Below, piece by piece: positions 45,706 through 57,587 of a DNA stretch of 64,000 nt. Origin of the DNA: Mesostigma viride (Eukaryota; Streptophyta; Mesostigmatophyceae; Mesostigmatales; Mesostigmataceae); contig RPFO01000079.1 in the NCBI GenBank assembly GCA_009746045.1, positions 4,364,271-4,428,270 of the forward strand, read 5' to 3'. Numbering within the stretch: position 1 is the first letter of the stretch; each line of letters starts with the position of its first letter. A program made the translations under genes and the position numbers. The notes beneath the pieces are model-generated. The model did not search any database. It saw only the letters and a program-made list of their open reading frames with translations, and had not been told where the DNA came from.

Positions 45706-46905
45706 ATTTGTTTTAAGCGAATAGTACCTAGAAACTGCATATTGTTTGTTTCGTATGTTCACGTTCATTCCTGCCAGGGGTGATAGTGATCAAAGCCTTG
45801 CAACCATGGTTATCAAGAAGGTGCAGATGTCCTCAATGCAGGATTATCCAGCCAACCTAGCGCTAGCCAGGCAATGCCTGGTACCTATCAGGCATGCACT
45901 GTATAATTAGGGGCCGACTGCATGAACAATTCTAAATAGTTGTCTCACTTAATACTAAATGTTTGTGGTCCCCCTAATGTGGACCCTGAAAATTCCCATC
46001 TAAACATCCATGGACAAGGGGTCAGGGACAGGCATGCAGGCCAGTTCGACGCCATAAAGTGGAGACTGTGCATCTATGGATGGCAGATGAGCCTGGTAAA
46101 TCCACAAGTAAACTTGAAGCTTTCCGTGCTCCCCTCAAAGCTTGGGGGAAAAAAAACTTTGAAGGACTAGTCACATGCAGGCTCACAGCACACGTGCACC
46201 TGTTCATTGGTTGAAACAACTGCTCTTTGTTCGTGGCAGAACAGTTGCAGGTGGCCATAGTTGTCTGGGCGGCAGCCGGTAGGCAAAACAGCTCACTTCA
46301 AATCAAATTCATGAGGTGTTGGAGATCCAGGACGCATTAGGTGTCCTGCCTACTGCACGGGCCGGTTATCCACTTTGACAGGATTTGTGCGAGGGCAGAT
46401 GAGTGCCGAAGGGTTGGACGCGTCACCTGCGTGCATACGGTGCCAGTTCAACATGACACAGTACCAGATACCAGGTCAACGTCACCATGCAGGTCGAATA
46501 CCCCCTCAAACAAAGAATCACTATGTTCAAATGCCGACAATCTACAATACAGGGCCCGTTCCCCAATGCAAGCGGGGGGGCGGAGACAAGGGGAGAAGCC
46601 AGGGATGTGGAAATACGGTGCACTCACATCGTGTGCACAATGATAGTAATGATTCACGTGGATATATGGCACAATGTCATCACAAAATTTTCAAATGGCA
46701 ACTGCACAAGAGCCCACTCAGAAACGACTACCACAGCGGCCCGTGTCAGGCATGGAGCGACACAGGGAAATTGCATGTATCAGGGCGCAGGCGCTAGCAC
46801 GAATGCCATCCTATCATTATAGTCCAGACGCGCCATGTGCCCAGGGCAGGGCTGCAAACAAGACAAAAACAATTGCCGCTGATCTTGCCAAGAGATAGAG
46901 GCTGG
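45706..46905. other. Downstream flank of the D27-like gene
   Basis: Should include the 3' UTR of the minus-strand D27-like gene at its right end. Open frames lack motifs. The motif GTTGTCTCACTTAA occurs at 45939-45952 and elsewhere in the window. Confidence 0.4.
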
Positions 46906-49900
46906 TCAGACCACACGGAAGGTATATCGCAAGGCTTTCCCAACCTCACCGTCGCAGGTCAACGGGGGTTTGTTACCCACACACCACAGGAGGACACACA
47001 TGACAGGCTCAGCCAGGCTATCGCAGGACTCACATGACAGGCTCAGGCAGGGCTGTCGCATGGCCTCGTCCTCCGCCAGTGGGGGTGGGGGGCTCCCGAA
47101 GATCATCTCACAGCTCATGTCTTTGAAATCTGACGCACACGCCATCAAGCAAGCACGAGGGGCCAAGGCGCGTGCGGCCACCACATTGCCAGGAGCCGCG
47201 CATTATCAAGCAAGCACGAGGGGCCAATGCGCGTGCGGCCACCGCATTGCCAGGAGCCGCGCGTTATCAAGCAAGCACGAGGGGCCAAGGCGCGTGCGGC
47301 CACCGCATTGCCAGGAGCCGCGCATTATCAAGCAAGCACGAGGGGCCAATGCGCGTGCGGCCACCACATTGCCAGGAGCCGCGCGTTATCAAGCAAGCAC
47401 GAGGGGCCAAGGCGCGTGCGGCCACCACATTGCCAGGAGCCGCGCGTTATCAATAAGCACGAGAGACCAAGATGCGTGCGTGATGAAATGTCTGCAAGCA
47501 CGAGTCGCCCGAGGCCTTCCTTAACATGGGCAGCTTTGAAAACTGTAGGCTCAACATGCCGTGATGCATGTATTTCTAGCCATGCCAAAGGATGCTAATG
47601 CTCGCGTAGGAGCACTGGGAGCACTGGTACCATCATCAACGGCAGGAATATTTCCCGTAAACTAACCCCGCTGACCCACATAACGGTCCAACCCACTCAC
47701 CCCACAACCACCACTCACCCGGCTTACGAGCATGACCCCCCCACTCACCCGGCTTGAGTGTGACAGGCAGGCCCAGCTCGTCGGTGAGAAAGTTTTGCGT
47801 GGGCACCTTGCACATGTTCACGCACATGCCCGTGCAGCCGCTGGCCTCCAGGTACCTGACAGGGACAAACCAGGGGCCAGGAGCCGGACCAGGGAGGTAA
47901 GCACCGCCAGGTAGATGGGAGGAGATTTTGTGACCACCAGTTTTGGGGATGCGCAGTGAGAAAAGAACCGACAGACCAGAGCAAGAAAGCGGGCGGGCGG
48001 GCTGGCGGGTGGGCGGGTGGGCGGCGGGCGGCGGGCGGGCGGGCGGGCGGGCGGCGGGCGGGCGGGCGGGCGGGCGGGCGGGCGGGCGGGCGGGCGGCGG
48101 GCGGGCGGGCGGGCGGCGGGCGGGCGGGCGGGCGGGCGGGCGGGCGGGCGGGGGGGCGGGGGGGGGGGGCAGGCAGGCAGGCGGGCGAGGTGGGTGGGTG
48201 GGGTGGCGTGGGGCGGGGTGAGGTGGGAAGGCCATAAGTCCCGCAGTGGGCTGGGGTGCCGGGCAGGAGGGGGTTCGAGGAAAGGAACTGCCGAGTGAGA
48301 GCCAAGGAGCCGCCAGCAGCCAGGAACTGTCTTAACAGATCTTTTTCCTTCATGCGCAACACAACGTAGCCCGAAGGCACAGATTGGTAGCAACTTTATC
48401 AGCCCAGACACAGTTCGGAAAGCAATTTTATCGGTGCCCACGTGATCAGGCGGCTCATATCTTACTGCAAAGTAACCATGAACCGAAACCCTAGCCATAA
48501 CCCCATACCCTAGCCATACACACCCTCATCAGCCATACACACCCTCATCAGCCACGCACACCCTCATCAGCCACGCACACCCTCATCAGCCATACACACC
48601 CTCATCAGCCACGCACACCCTCATCAGCCACGCACACCCTCATCAGCCACGCACACCCTCATCAGTCATACACACCCTCATCAGCCACGCACACCCTCAT
48701 CAGCCATAAACACCCTCATCAGCCACGCACACCCTCATCAGCCATACACACCCTCATCAGCCATGAGCACCCTCATCAGCCACGCACACCCTCATCAGCC
48801 ACGCACACCCTCAGCAGCCAGCGGGCCGTCATGTGGCCACCCTACCTGCACTTCCCAATCTTGACGCCACTCATGCGCATCTGGCCATTAACCTCCACAG
48901 GGACTACCTGCACGATCAGCGCATGCATGATAGAACGACCAGCAAGAGCATGATAAGAAGGAGATGCTGCATCGGCATATACGGTCACACACAATAGCGC
49001 CTGCATGACACTCAGGGCACCTGCATGAATCAATGACAACTGCAAGTACTTGATTGTTCTCATATTCACATGATATCCTGGTCTCCCCAACCAATTCATC
49101 CCCCTCTCCCCCCTCTCACCTGAACCTCCATCCGCCTGCCCACCCGCCGGCCCGCCCGCCCGCCGCCCGCCGCCCGCCCGCCCGCCCGCCCGCCCGCCCG
49201 CCGCCCGCCCGCCCGCCCGCCCGCCCATCTGCCCTGTTGCCTGGATTCCCTATGCCCACACCCCTTTCTCCAATCTACCCACTCAACCTGCCCATAGCAC
49301 AGCTGCACTAATATATTGCCATCGGCACGAACAAAGTCAAGACGGCTACCTTGCAGGCCCAAGGCAAGACCACGTTACTGGCAGCCAGCTTCCCACATTC
49401 TTACCATTCACGGTCCAACCATACACGTCACCTACCCATGCCAAGACAAAGCAGCCAGCCTCTTCCACCACATCCCACGCAACCTGATGTCAAATGGACA
49501 GCTTCACGGAGTGGAACGACGCACATCCAAACCGTGAACCCCCGCGATCTTCCAGCTCTCATCATCACATGGCCCCTGACGAGCGCATTCTTAATCACCA
49601 GGCTTATTTATCACGAGCTCGTTATGAACCACCGGTCACGTGCTTATTAACCATGAGTACATTATAACATTATTAATCACCAGGCACGTGCTTATTAATC
49701 ACGAGTACTTTATAACATTATTAATCACCAGTCTCGTGCTTGTCACATTTATATTAACCACGAGCGCGTGGTATGCCACCCCACGGGCTGCTGTAGCATA
49801 AACATGCAGCGCTCCTTGTCTCATCGATGCAGTGTATGCGGTGCTGTCATGGAGGAAGGGGGGTGCATGAACTAGCTTCAGCGGGTGCAATGCGCCACAG

Positions 49901-52330
49901 CTGGTACAAGTGACAGTGGCCACTTTGCAAGGGACAGCAAGTAGTTACGAGTTACAGTGGCCACTGTCACAAGGGTCAAAGAGTAGTCATTATTACAGTG
50001 GCCACTTCACAAGGGTCAGAGCATAGTCACGAGTTACAGTGGCCACTTTGCAAGGGCCAGGGAGCAGTTACGGGCGAAATGTGTCACCTCGCATGGGCCG
50101 ACGAGGAACTCGAACACCACCGTCGTGACGCTGGCTGCAAAGTCCATCAGCCACAGCCGCGGCAGCCGGTCAAGCAGCTTGCGGAACTATTTTTTGAGGT
50201 GGGGCGAAGGGGGGGCATGGGGGTGGCAGCAGTGAGGCATGGGGGCAGCAGAGATGGGGCAGGGCAAGCACAAGGCAAAGGGGCCAGCTGGAATAAGGAA
50301 AGGATGGGTCACGGTGGTGTGGTTGGCAGGGCAACCTGTGTGAGGCAGACCACCAGGCGGACCTCAGGACGTGAGCATCCTTCAGATTCCTCTTTGACTG
50401 GAAACCTGTTTAGAAACAACACCTCACAAGATTCTGCGTGAGATACAGCTACTCGGGACACAAGAGCGCTTGAGACAATACCACAAGATAAATACATAGC
50501 GCAAAGCTTTGCCTCCTCATATTATGACACTGTCGTGCACGCAGCGCTGGAGCAGGGCAGGCAGCATAAGGACAGCCGACCAGCCCGAGAGTGGCAGCAT
50601 TCCAACTGAAGACTCCTACCCCTCACTGCCCAAGGGGCAACCTGTGCGTAGTCATCCGGGAGATGATTGTTGTAGCTCATGTTGAAGCCGAGCGAGGTGC
50701 CACACGTTTAAAAAAAACTATTGTTAGAAAGGGAACGAGACGGATGCCGGGATGAACGCTTGCGCGATGCAAACTCAGCCCACCCCCAACGTGCCTATCC
50801 ACTGACTGCTTGTCACCTCTCCTTCAATGTGATTTACTAACTGAGATCCACTCCTCCATCTCTCTCCTCTCCCAATATGACTGAAATATTCTCTCTCGAC
50901 ATCGCTCCATGCAACAACTACGTGACCTTACCCCCCAAAGCGTCATAGGAGAGTCAGTAAGGCATTTTCTGGTTTATTTTCGTGTACGGACAGATCGAAC
51001 AAGCTGCTGGCTGAGGGCACCCATGCACATCTTAAGTGAGACAACTATTCCTGGACATCTATCCACACGTGCTTTGGAAGATCTTTTGTGCTACGTCCGG
51101 GCCGACCGACCACCTGCCATCCCGCATTCGACCCATTTTTCAAAGTTGAACCGTCAGCCCAGCCCCGTTCTAGTAAGATTCTAGCCCAAACCCACCAGCC
51201 TCCTGGGACCATCAGGGAAGGCCTTGCGCAGCACGCGCCCCACGGCCTCATGTTGCTGTGCTTGGCTCTTGCCGAGGAAGAGATTCTCAGTGGCCACCAG
51301 GAAGCCATCAAACCCCTGGTGGTCCCTGGGGTCACCTGCGGTTGCGAATTGGATTGCGGGCAGCATGGCGGGTGTTGCATTCCATGTGGACAACCAAACC
51401 ACGACGCATAACTAACAATACGTATGATGGGCAGTAGATTCGGCCCATCCGACACCCCGAAGGGGTCGCTATCGCGAAGCCTAGCAGTAGCGCATTTTCA
51501 TGGGCAGTGCATTCGATAGCCATCGAACGCCATGGGCATCACATGCACAGGCCAGCTTGGCTGAGCTGAAAACTGGGACAACCGCGCACAACAACTCATC
51601 CAGCCATGCCTTGATCGTCCATACGAGGCTGTTGATAACTGACTGCTTGGGATGAATGTCAGGCTGCATGCTAGCAAAATTCTGTTCAAAGTGCAAACCC
51701 ACAAAATTACACTCAATCTAAATGAAGATCCAAATGACAATCATCAGGTAATTCTACGGAATATTTCATGACCAAACACCAACCGAAAACTTCGAAAACA
51801 ACTTGACTTCCTAGCACCTTGCCTGATGCCCATGGAACAAAAAGATATTCCTGCACGATCTGGGAGTTTCTACGCTAACCCCATAGATGTGCAGCAATGC
51901 AACTATTCAGCAACTATTCTATTCAAAACGACCTTGTACTTGTTGTCAATGATGAATTCGATTTGCCTGTCTCTCGCCAATCTCATTTCAATGACCACCA
52001 AAATGGAGGCATCTAGCACGCACCTGCTTCTTCGGCGATCCTCTTGCTGAGCACATTTATGAGAAATGTATCAAGGGGCGAATCCTTGTACGTGCTCTTT
52101 TCTCCAAATGGTTTTAATTCCACGAGCTTGCATTCAGTAACAGCGGAGCCCCGTCGACTATTCAAACGCCTCTGTACAAAACGCCCGGGGAGGTAGCTGG
52201 CGCATTTATGGGGAATTGGGGTGGCAAACGTTCCTTTCCCTGGCCTTGACAGCTTTCCCGCAGCTAACGCCGGAGCTTTCACGGCCGAGCAGGCACTTGA
52301 CGGTTGGCATGAATGTATTACTCCTTCCAT
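46906..52330 (-). CDS. DWARF27-like carotenoid isomerase (DUF4033), six exons
   Basis: Exons (minus): 52024-52330, 51196-51335, 50088-50186, 48846-48907, 47749-47855, 46906-47129. All are GT-AG with phases 1,0,0,2,1, giving 312 residues. Matches to plant D27 run in order: YKDSPLDTFLINVLSKRIAE, GFDGFLVATENLF, VFEFLVGPCE, VVPVEVNGQM ... VKIGKC, the Cys-rich YLEASGCTGMCVNMCKVPTQ, then DFKDMSCEMIFGSPPPP and QPCLSLSCESC. D27 is an iron-containing plastid enzyme interconverting all-trans- and 9-cis-beta-carotene, the first step towards strigolactones in land plants. In algae the role of D27-like proteins is not settled. The first ~80 residues are Ser/Ala/Arg-rich and fit a transit peptide. Start at 52330 is the first ATG; the last ~30 residues diverge. 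Divergent partner: NdhM. Confidence 0.92.
47145..47465. repeat. 61-bp minisatellite, about five copies
   Basis: Units with GCACGAGGGGCCAA, GCGTGCGGCCACC and GCCAGGAGCCGCGC start near 47161, 47222, 47283 and so on (period 61). The array lies in the last intron of the D27-like gene. The plus-strand frame through it is a repeat artefact. Confidence 0.92.
47988..48190. repeat. G/C-rich (GGGC/GCGG)n array
   Basis: About 200 bp of GGGCGGGCGGCG-type sequence in the intron between D27 exons 4 and 5. It is the reverse complement in type of the array at 49142-49227 on the other side of exon 4. High potential for G-quadruplexes. Confidence 0.9.
48525..48815. repeat. 19-bp minisatellite
   Basis: About 15 units of CACCCTCATCAGCCACGCA and close variants (CATACA, CATGAG). 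It lies in the D27 intron between exons 4 and 5. The units are contiguous, without spacers. Confidence 0.92.
49142..49227. repeat. (CCGCC/CCCG)n array
   Basis: About 85 bp of CCCGCCCGCCG-type sequence in the intron between D27 exons 3 and 4. Confidence 0.9.
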
Positions 52331-53149
52331 TTCCCTTTGATTTCCGCGGAAATGTAAGCAGACAAAATTATCGTATTTAACAGACAAAGCGTCGGAACAG
52401 GTTAAGGCAGACAAAGCGTCGGGATGCTGCTGCTAAATTCCGACAGTTGAACCCCAAACGTACAACCAATTCTAGGCGGTCGGCCGGACCGCAGCCAGGA
52501 CTGAAGCCCAAACAAAATCACCCTGTCACAAGGCCAAAAAAACGAGGAAAGATTAAAACTTTCTCAAGCCCCCCCTCCTACAAAATTCGAAGAATATAAC
52601 CATCGCTTAACATCGAACATGCGCCTTGAAGCCCATCGCATCGGGCACGTCAATGCCTGCCGCCTGGGCAACCTGGAGCGTAAATCCTGCACAAATATTT
52701 CCCCGCTGCTCACACAAATCGACTGCGTGTCGTCGCTTGCTAACATCGCTGTCCGACCTGGCACGCTGTCGGTCGCAGGTGATGCACAGCGTATCCACGC
52801 GTCACCCCTCTCTGCCATCCGTCACGGAATACGGAATAGCCCAGGTGTCGCGTCATGTGGCGCTGCATGCATTTGAGCTCAACGGGCCTGGACGCGGAGA
52901 CGCGGATCATGACAGGCCTGGGGGGCTGGGGCCTGGCCTGCGGCCTGCAGCCTGCTACAGGACAGTATTTCCCAACACTGGCATCCAGGCAACGGAGTTA
53001 ACTGCCGGCGTTATCCTCTAACTGCCCTCGGCCCGGGAGGCCGGGACCCGAGGCCGAGCGCCCTGAAACCGGTACTCAGCGCCATTGAGCCCTCCGCTCA
53101 TGGCCTGTGTGGTGTGAGAGCGGGGTTTGGGATCAAGCATTTTTCGGCT
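52331..53149. promoter_or_regulatory. Shared divergent promoter region of D27-like and NdhM genes
   Basis: The 819-bp gap separates two head-to-head coding starts whose products are both expected in plastids. No TATA box or named cis-element can be fixed by eye. There is a GC-rich run of GGCCTG units at about 52914-52955. Small open frames here are short and unlike any family. Confidence 0.5.
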
Positions 53150-53785
53150 ATGGCGCTCTGCATGACCATGGCCAGCATGGCCGTGGCTTCCCGACCATGC
53201 ACCCTTAATGGCGCCAGCGCAGCGAGGCAGGTGACCCCGGTCAACCGCGTCGGATGTTTTGCCAACTCGGGATTCTTTAACCGATCGGCCAAGCTCCATT
53301 CAGGACAAGGCAAATGCTCGTTTGGGATAACCTCGGCGCCCCGTCGTGGTTTGGTAGTCGAGGCTAGGAAATCCGGAGCGACTAGCAAAGGTCTGCAGAA
53401 AGAGGGACCTGGTCAGGGAGGCCAGTGGCTCAGCTGCACTACACGCCATGTCCATATCTACGTCGGTGAGATTATTGATGGGGAGCTGGACCAGACAGTT
53501 ATGGACAAGTTGACGGTAGATATTGACCCGGACAACGAGTTCAACTGGACTGAGGAGCCGTTGAACCACGTGTTCCGCAAATTCGACGAGCTGGTTGCTC
53601 AGTACAAGGGAGCTCCGTTGACAGACTATACCCTCCGTCTTATCGGTTCCGAGGTTGAGCATTTTATCCGCGGCCTTCTCCAGGCTGGCGAGATTTCGTA
53701 CAACCTGAACCACCGAGCAATTAACTACAGCATGGGCCGACCTAAGGTGGCTGGTCTAAAGAAGGTCATGGGGGAGTCATCCTGA
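53150..53785 (+). CDS. ndhM: NAD(P)H-quinone oxidoreductase (chloroplast NDH) subunit M
   Basis: Intronless, 211 residues from ATG at 53150 to TGA. The conserved domain (about residues 95-205) shows TRHVHIYVGEIIDGEL, VDIDPDNEFNWTEEPLNHVF, RKFDELV, LTDYTLRLIGSEVEHFIRGL, LQAGEISYNLN and NYSMGRPKV, the diagnostic NdhM pattern. The first ~80 residues are rich in Ser, Ala and Arg with few acids, as in a chloroplast transit peptide. NdhM is a stromal-side subunit of the photosynthetic NDH-1-like complex, which drives cyclic electron flow around photosystem I. Most chlorophytes lack the complex, so this gene narrows the host lineage. An in-frame GTG lies 36 bases upstream but ATG is the natural start. 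AATAAA occurs at 53948-53953, 163 bases after the stop. Confidence 0.95.
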   Translation: MALCMTMASMAVASRPCTLNGASAARQVTPVNRVGCFANSGFFNRSAKLHSGQGKCSFGITSAPRRGLVVEARKSGATSKGLQKEGPGQGGQWLSCTTRHVHIYVGEIIDGELDQTVMDKLTVDIDPDNEFNWTEEPLNHVFRKFDELVAQYKGAPLTDYTLRLIGSEVEHFIRGLLQAGEISYNLNHRAINYSMGRPKVAGLKKVMGESS

Positions 53786-55022
53786 GTCAAGCAGCAGCGA
53801 CAACTCCCACTCTAAAACGGAACGAGAGCATTTCTCGGCTCTTTGTCGGGCAGCGTATTCAACACAAGGCGCCGCGCAACCGCATTCGTGACCCCAGTCA
53901 AGCTAAGACTGGCATGAGCGGCTACATGCATATGATGTAGCGCCACAAATAAACGTTGATGCCATGGCCTTATGTGGCATGGCACGTTGCCCCTTTCTGT
54001 GATTCCAGGGACGGCCACACACCCTGGCTCTGGCACCTGTATGGCTTTCTCTCAGGCCATTTAAAGGTGACCATCACGGCTGCGCAAAGGATGCTGGCAT
54101 TGGTCAGCGTACCAGGGTTAGATGTATCCAAACTCTAGGGCTTGACTGGTACAGTTTTGCGTTTCATTGGAGGTTACCATGCCAGGCCTTACTCTGTAGC
54201 CTCTTTATGGTGGTCATCTGTTGGCTTAAGGAGTGGCACAGTGTTCAGGGGGTGTACAGGGGGGTCGCTGGGAATACCAAGGGCACGCACTCCAAGCCTG
54301 AGCTTTTGTGTACGTGTCACAGACATGGTCTTTTCCCCCACATCTCAGCCAGTCTTTTCGGCCTAAACATTTGCTTGAAAGTAAATCTTACCCATGGACT
54401 CTGCAGATATGTGATGCCGATGAGGCACAGTGGTTTCTTTGTAATTTGCAAACTTGCAGCCATATTTTATCATGAACATTACCCTTGAAATACTCTAATG
54501 TCTGGTTGTTCTTCTGTACACAATTGTTTGCACGAGGCCATGTATGCCGCCTATGAGAGTAGTAATCATGTCTTGCACAAGCATGTTTTATTTTGGGGGT
54601 TTTACTTGTTACTCATGTTGAAAATAGTTATGCGGACAGCACTAAGTTTTAAGTGAGTGCGTGAACATGCACTGAAGGCATGCCATGGAGTACCGGATGA
54701 GGTACTTTTCTACACGGATACTTCACCCGCGAAGGCAAGTGGCGCGACTCACTGGACCGGACAGCACTGCTATCCTGTCTAAGAGTGAGATCGTATTTGT
54801 CTCTTTTTTTTTACAGCTAGTTGTAAGTGCTAGTTTAGCTGTCAGTTGTATTATTGATTTCTTAAAATTCAGTCCGGGGTTTACATTCCTGCTGAAACAT
54901 ATTGGTGGACGAATAAATGTACTGTCTGTCTGAAAATTCTCAATAGCTGTACATCCAAGAGGGCTGCCGCATACATGGAATCGATCAACTTAATTGTTGT
55001 CTCACTTAATAATTAGCCCCTC
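53786..55022. other. Downstream flank of ndhM
   Basis: Possible polyadenylation motif AATAAA at 53948-53953; another lies near 54911. No coding frame with motifs. GTTGTCTCACTTAA occurs at 54996-55009, close to the boundary of the next retroelement. Confidence 0.4.
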
Positions 55023-55428
55023 AAACAAGCCAGGTGAGACGTCAACCACCCTTGCCGACGAGCTCAAGAACCAGCTTCGGCTTACCCTCATGGGCCTGGT
55101 AGGTGAGGTAGAAATGCGCGGGTGCCACCGCCTTCCCCACTCAAGGGACAATTAAGGCGGCTCCCCCACCAGTCCTGCTCACCTTCCCCTCCCCTGAGTA
55201 CAAGCAGCGGTTCCTCTTTCGTCGCAAGAGGTTGCACGGCCTCACCTGGACGCTGGACGACGACCCGACCCCCGCGCTCAGCATGCAGCAGCAGCGACGC
55301 GACCTAGCTGTGGCCGGAATAGGCTCTGCCACAAGCAGGACCCCCGGGAAGCCCAAGGTGTACGTACTGGAGGGGCGGGGACCTGATGATCAACCACAAG
55401 ATGTGGTCGCCTCTGCATGCGGGCTAGA
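55023..55428 (+). pseudogene. ORF1-type fragment, frameshifted
   Basis: Aligns with 17905-18278: GETS/LADELKNQL, LMGLVGEVEMRGCHRLPHS, then a small insertion (ATTA near 55153) that breaks the frame. Recognisable QRFLFRRKR and YRLCHKQDP-like pieces follow, up to the TAG in GGGCTAGAATAATA. Dead copy. Confidence 0.75.
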
Positions 55429-55434
55429 ATAATA

Positions 55435-57099
55435 AAAATTAAATTAAATTATAACATGCCTCCGTTGGGAGATCATGTAGCACATATCCCTTGATGGATG
55501 GGTGGAGTACGGGAGGAAGCCGCGTAATCGAACTAACCTAACTCTAAGCTAGATCTAGTCTAGAAAAATCCTAACTACACTACTCATCAAAATGCCGCCT
55601 CCTCTTGGGGGGAGGAGGCTTGCCCACAGGGGCTGGCGTGTGAGCCTTGACAATCTTCTGCCACCGCGTCTTGTTCTGCATGGCAGTCCAAAGATCGAAG
55701 GGAGAGAGAGTGGATGCGGTGTTCAAGTTGGGCTGGGACCACTAGGTTGTCCAGCAACATCTGGATGTAGTTCGTGACATGTTTCCCTACCCTTTTGGGA
55801 ATGCCCTTGGGGCCAGGCCAGGTCAGAATATGCCGCCCTGGCTGGCCCGGCGGCAAGCCGCTGGGGGCCGGCCAGACCAAGGGCGGTGTCGACCTGGCTG
55901 GTGCGAGCAAGGTGTCCTAGCTACAAATGCTATCCTACGCTGCCTAATCTCGTCCGAAATACGAGGCATACCCTGATACAAAGACTCTAGGGAGGGGCGC
56001 TTGGAGAACCCTACGTTCAGGACCTGTCGGAGCATCCTGCATGTAAACCGTGCCGTCGAACTTAGCTGCCAGTGTGGGTGTGATTGTCCACGCCTCGGCG
56101 CCATACGTGAGCACCGTGAGGACGAGGACCTTGAAGAGCATGCGCTTGCGGTGCTCGCCCAGGCCCTTCGAGCGCCAGTAGGTGTTGAGCGAACGGAGCC
56201 TGGCCCAGGCCAGGGCGATGCGGATGTCCACATCGTCTGTGGTGTCAGCTAGGGAGCCAACTCAGGACTCAACAGTTTGAAGCCATCGCAGAACGGGACC
56301 TCCGTCCCGTCAAGCAGGCGTGGCAGCGGCGGTGTGCTGGAGGCCCCAATCACCATCGCCTCAGTTTTGGCACTAATCTCCAACCCCACCGCCCTCGCCT
56401 CCAGGCCCAGACAGTCCAGCCAGGTCTGAATGTGCTCGGGGCGCGCGATGAGGGTGGTGTCATCCGCATAAATCTGGTCGGCCAGGCGGTAGCCAGGTTT
56501 AAACCCGCCGTGCTCGCGCTCGTTAAGGATGTCCAAGCCAGGCTGGCTCGAACCCCTTAACAGCAGTAAAGTGCGCACGTGCCCGCGGCGCATGACGTGA
56601 TCCACGACAATAATGAACAGGTATGGGGACAGGACACAACAAACTTGCCACACCGGCCCCGTGGTGAAGGGGAATGGTACGTGGCCGGGTGGTGCCTTCC
56701 GCAGTCCGCACTACTGCCCGTGAGCCCTCATACATGCAGTCGACGAATGGCAGCAATAAACGCTTGTGGCACCCGATCCAGAGCTAGGATGGCCCAAAGA
56801 GCCTCCCAGAGGACCGTGTCAATGGCCTTGATATAGTCAACAAAAATGAAGATGAGCGGCAAACTGTCAGGGCAAAGGCGGCGCACAGGTCTCCTCCATC
56901 AACCGGCGCGCGACAAACGCAGCCATGACAGTGTTACGACCACGACGGAAACCCATCTGAGACTCACCCAGGTGTGGGTCCAGCGCGGCGCGGATCGAGC
57001 CTGTGCAGCATCATGCGCATGAAGACCTTCGGCGAGGCGCTCTGGAGGCAGACACCGCCGGTAGTTACCGGGGTCAGCAGCAGAGCCCTAAGCAGGAGA
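55435..57099 (-). mobile_element. Minus-strand LINE with RT remnant, nested in an ORF1-only element
   Basis: Perfect 12-bp target-site duplications GCTAGAATAATA lie at 55423-55434 and 57100-57111. The insert is 1665 bp, 5'-truncated, and ends (left side) with the AACGGAGG-type hairpin region and an AATTT tail. It landed immediately at the ORF1 stop codon of the host element. Confidence 0.88.
55590..57070 (-). pseudogene. LINE reverse-transcriptase remnant
   Basis: Reading the minus strand gives RT pieces in order: QMGFRRGRN-like sequence near 56960, motif B with WQVCCVLSPYLFIIVVD, catalytic YADDTTL at about 56470, and LGLEARAVGLEISAKTEAM. EHRKRMLFKVLVLTVLTYGA, PGRHILTWPGPKGIP and a short C-terminus follow. 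Several frameshifts and stops separate these blocks. It belongs to a subfamily (VLTVLTYGAEAW) slightly different from the 15.7-kb copy. Confidence 0.82.
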
Positions 57100-57307
57100 G
57101 CTAGAATAATAGCCCTAGCTTGAATCATTGGTAGTCACTTCCGCCATGGCAGCCATGCCTAGAATGTTTGCCTAGCTAGCCGAGCCACCATACCTAGACT
57201 AGTTACCGGGGTCAGCAGCGCAGAGCCCTAAGCAGGCCGGAGAGCTAGAATAATAGCCCTAGCTTGAATCATTGGTAGTCACTTCCGCCATGGCAGCCAT
57301 GCCTAGA
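57063..57307. repeat. 138-bp tandem duplication
   Basis: AGTTACCGGGGTCAGCAG at 57063 recurs at 57201. The duplicated unit spans the right end of the minus-strand LINE, its target-site duplication and the start of the host 3' region. It therefore arose after that insertion. Confidence 0.85.
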
Positions 57308-57308
57308 A

Positions 57309-57395
57309 TTTTCTGATTTTCTGATTTGGCACGCCGCAAAGGTGAAAACCATTTGCGTTCAGTGCCGGTCCGCGGAAAACGCGATCTGCAAATGT
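57309..57395 (-). mobile_element. SINE-like fragment (3' part)
   Basis: Reverse complement of about 4664-4745 (TTTGCAGATCGCG ... GAACGCAAATGGTTTTCACC). It interrupts the ORF1-element 3' region between CCTAGAAT and GTTTGCCTAG. The tRNA-like head is absent here. Confidence 0.65.
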
Positions 57396-57587
57396 TTGCC
57401 TAGCTAGCCGAGCCACCATACCTAGTCACGTGCCCGCTAACGCACGGCACACAACCAGCCATAGCCTTAGCTTAGTTAGCCTTTGTACAGCCATGCTACG
57501 TCCTGGCTATGATCAGATTACTTGCCCACACTCCTTGTTATGATATGCTCATGCATGGGTCTTATTGCACCCACAGAACTTGCCGGA

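Noticed and set aside
47145-48815. CRISPR-like arrays
   Set aside because: The 61-bp and 19-bp units are contiguous, without unique spacers, and lie in introns of a eukaryotic gene. They are minisatellites.
52619-53021. Small plus-strand frames between D27-like and ndhM
   Set aside because: Two frames overlap each other without motifs; the region is better read as the divergent promoter and leaders.
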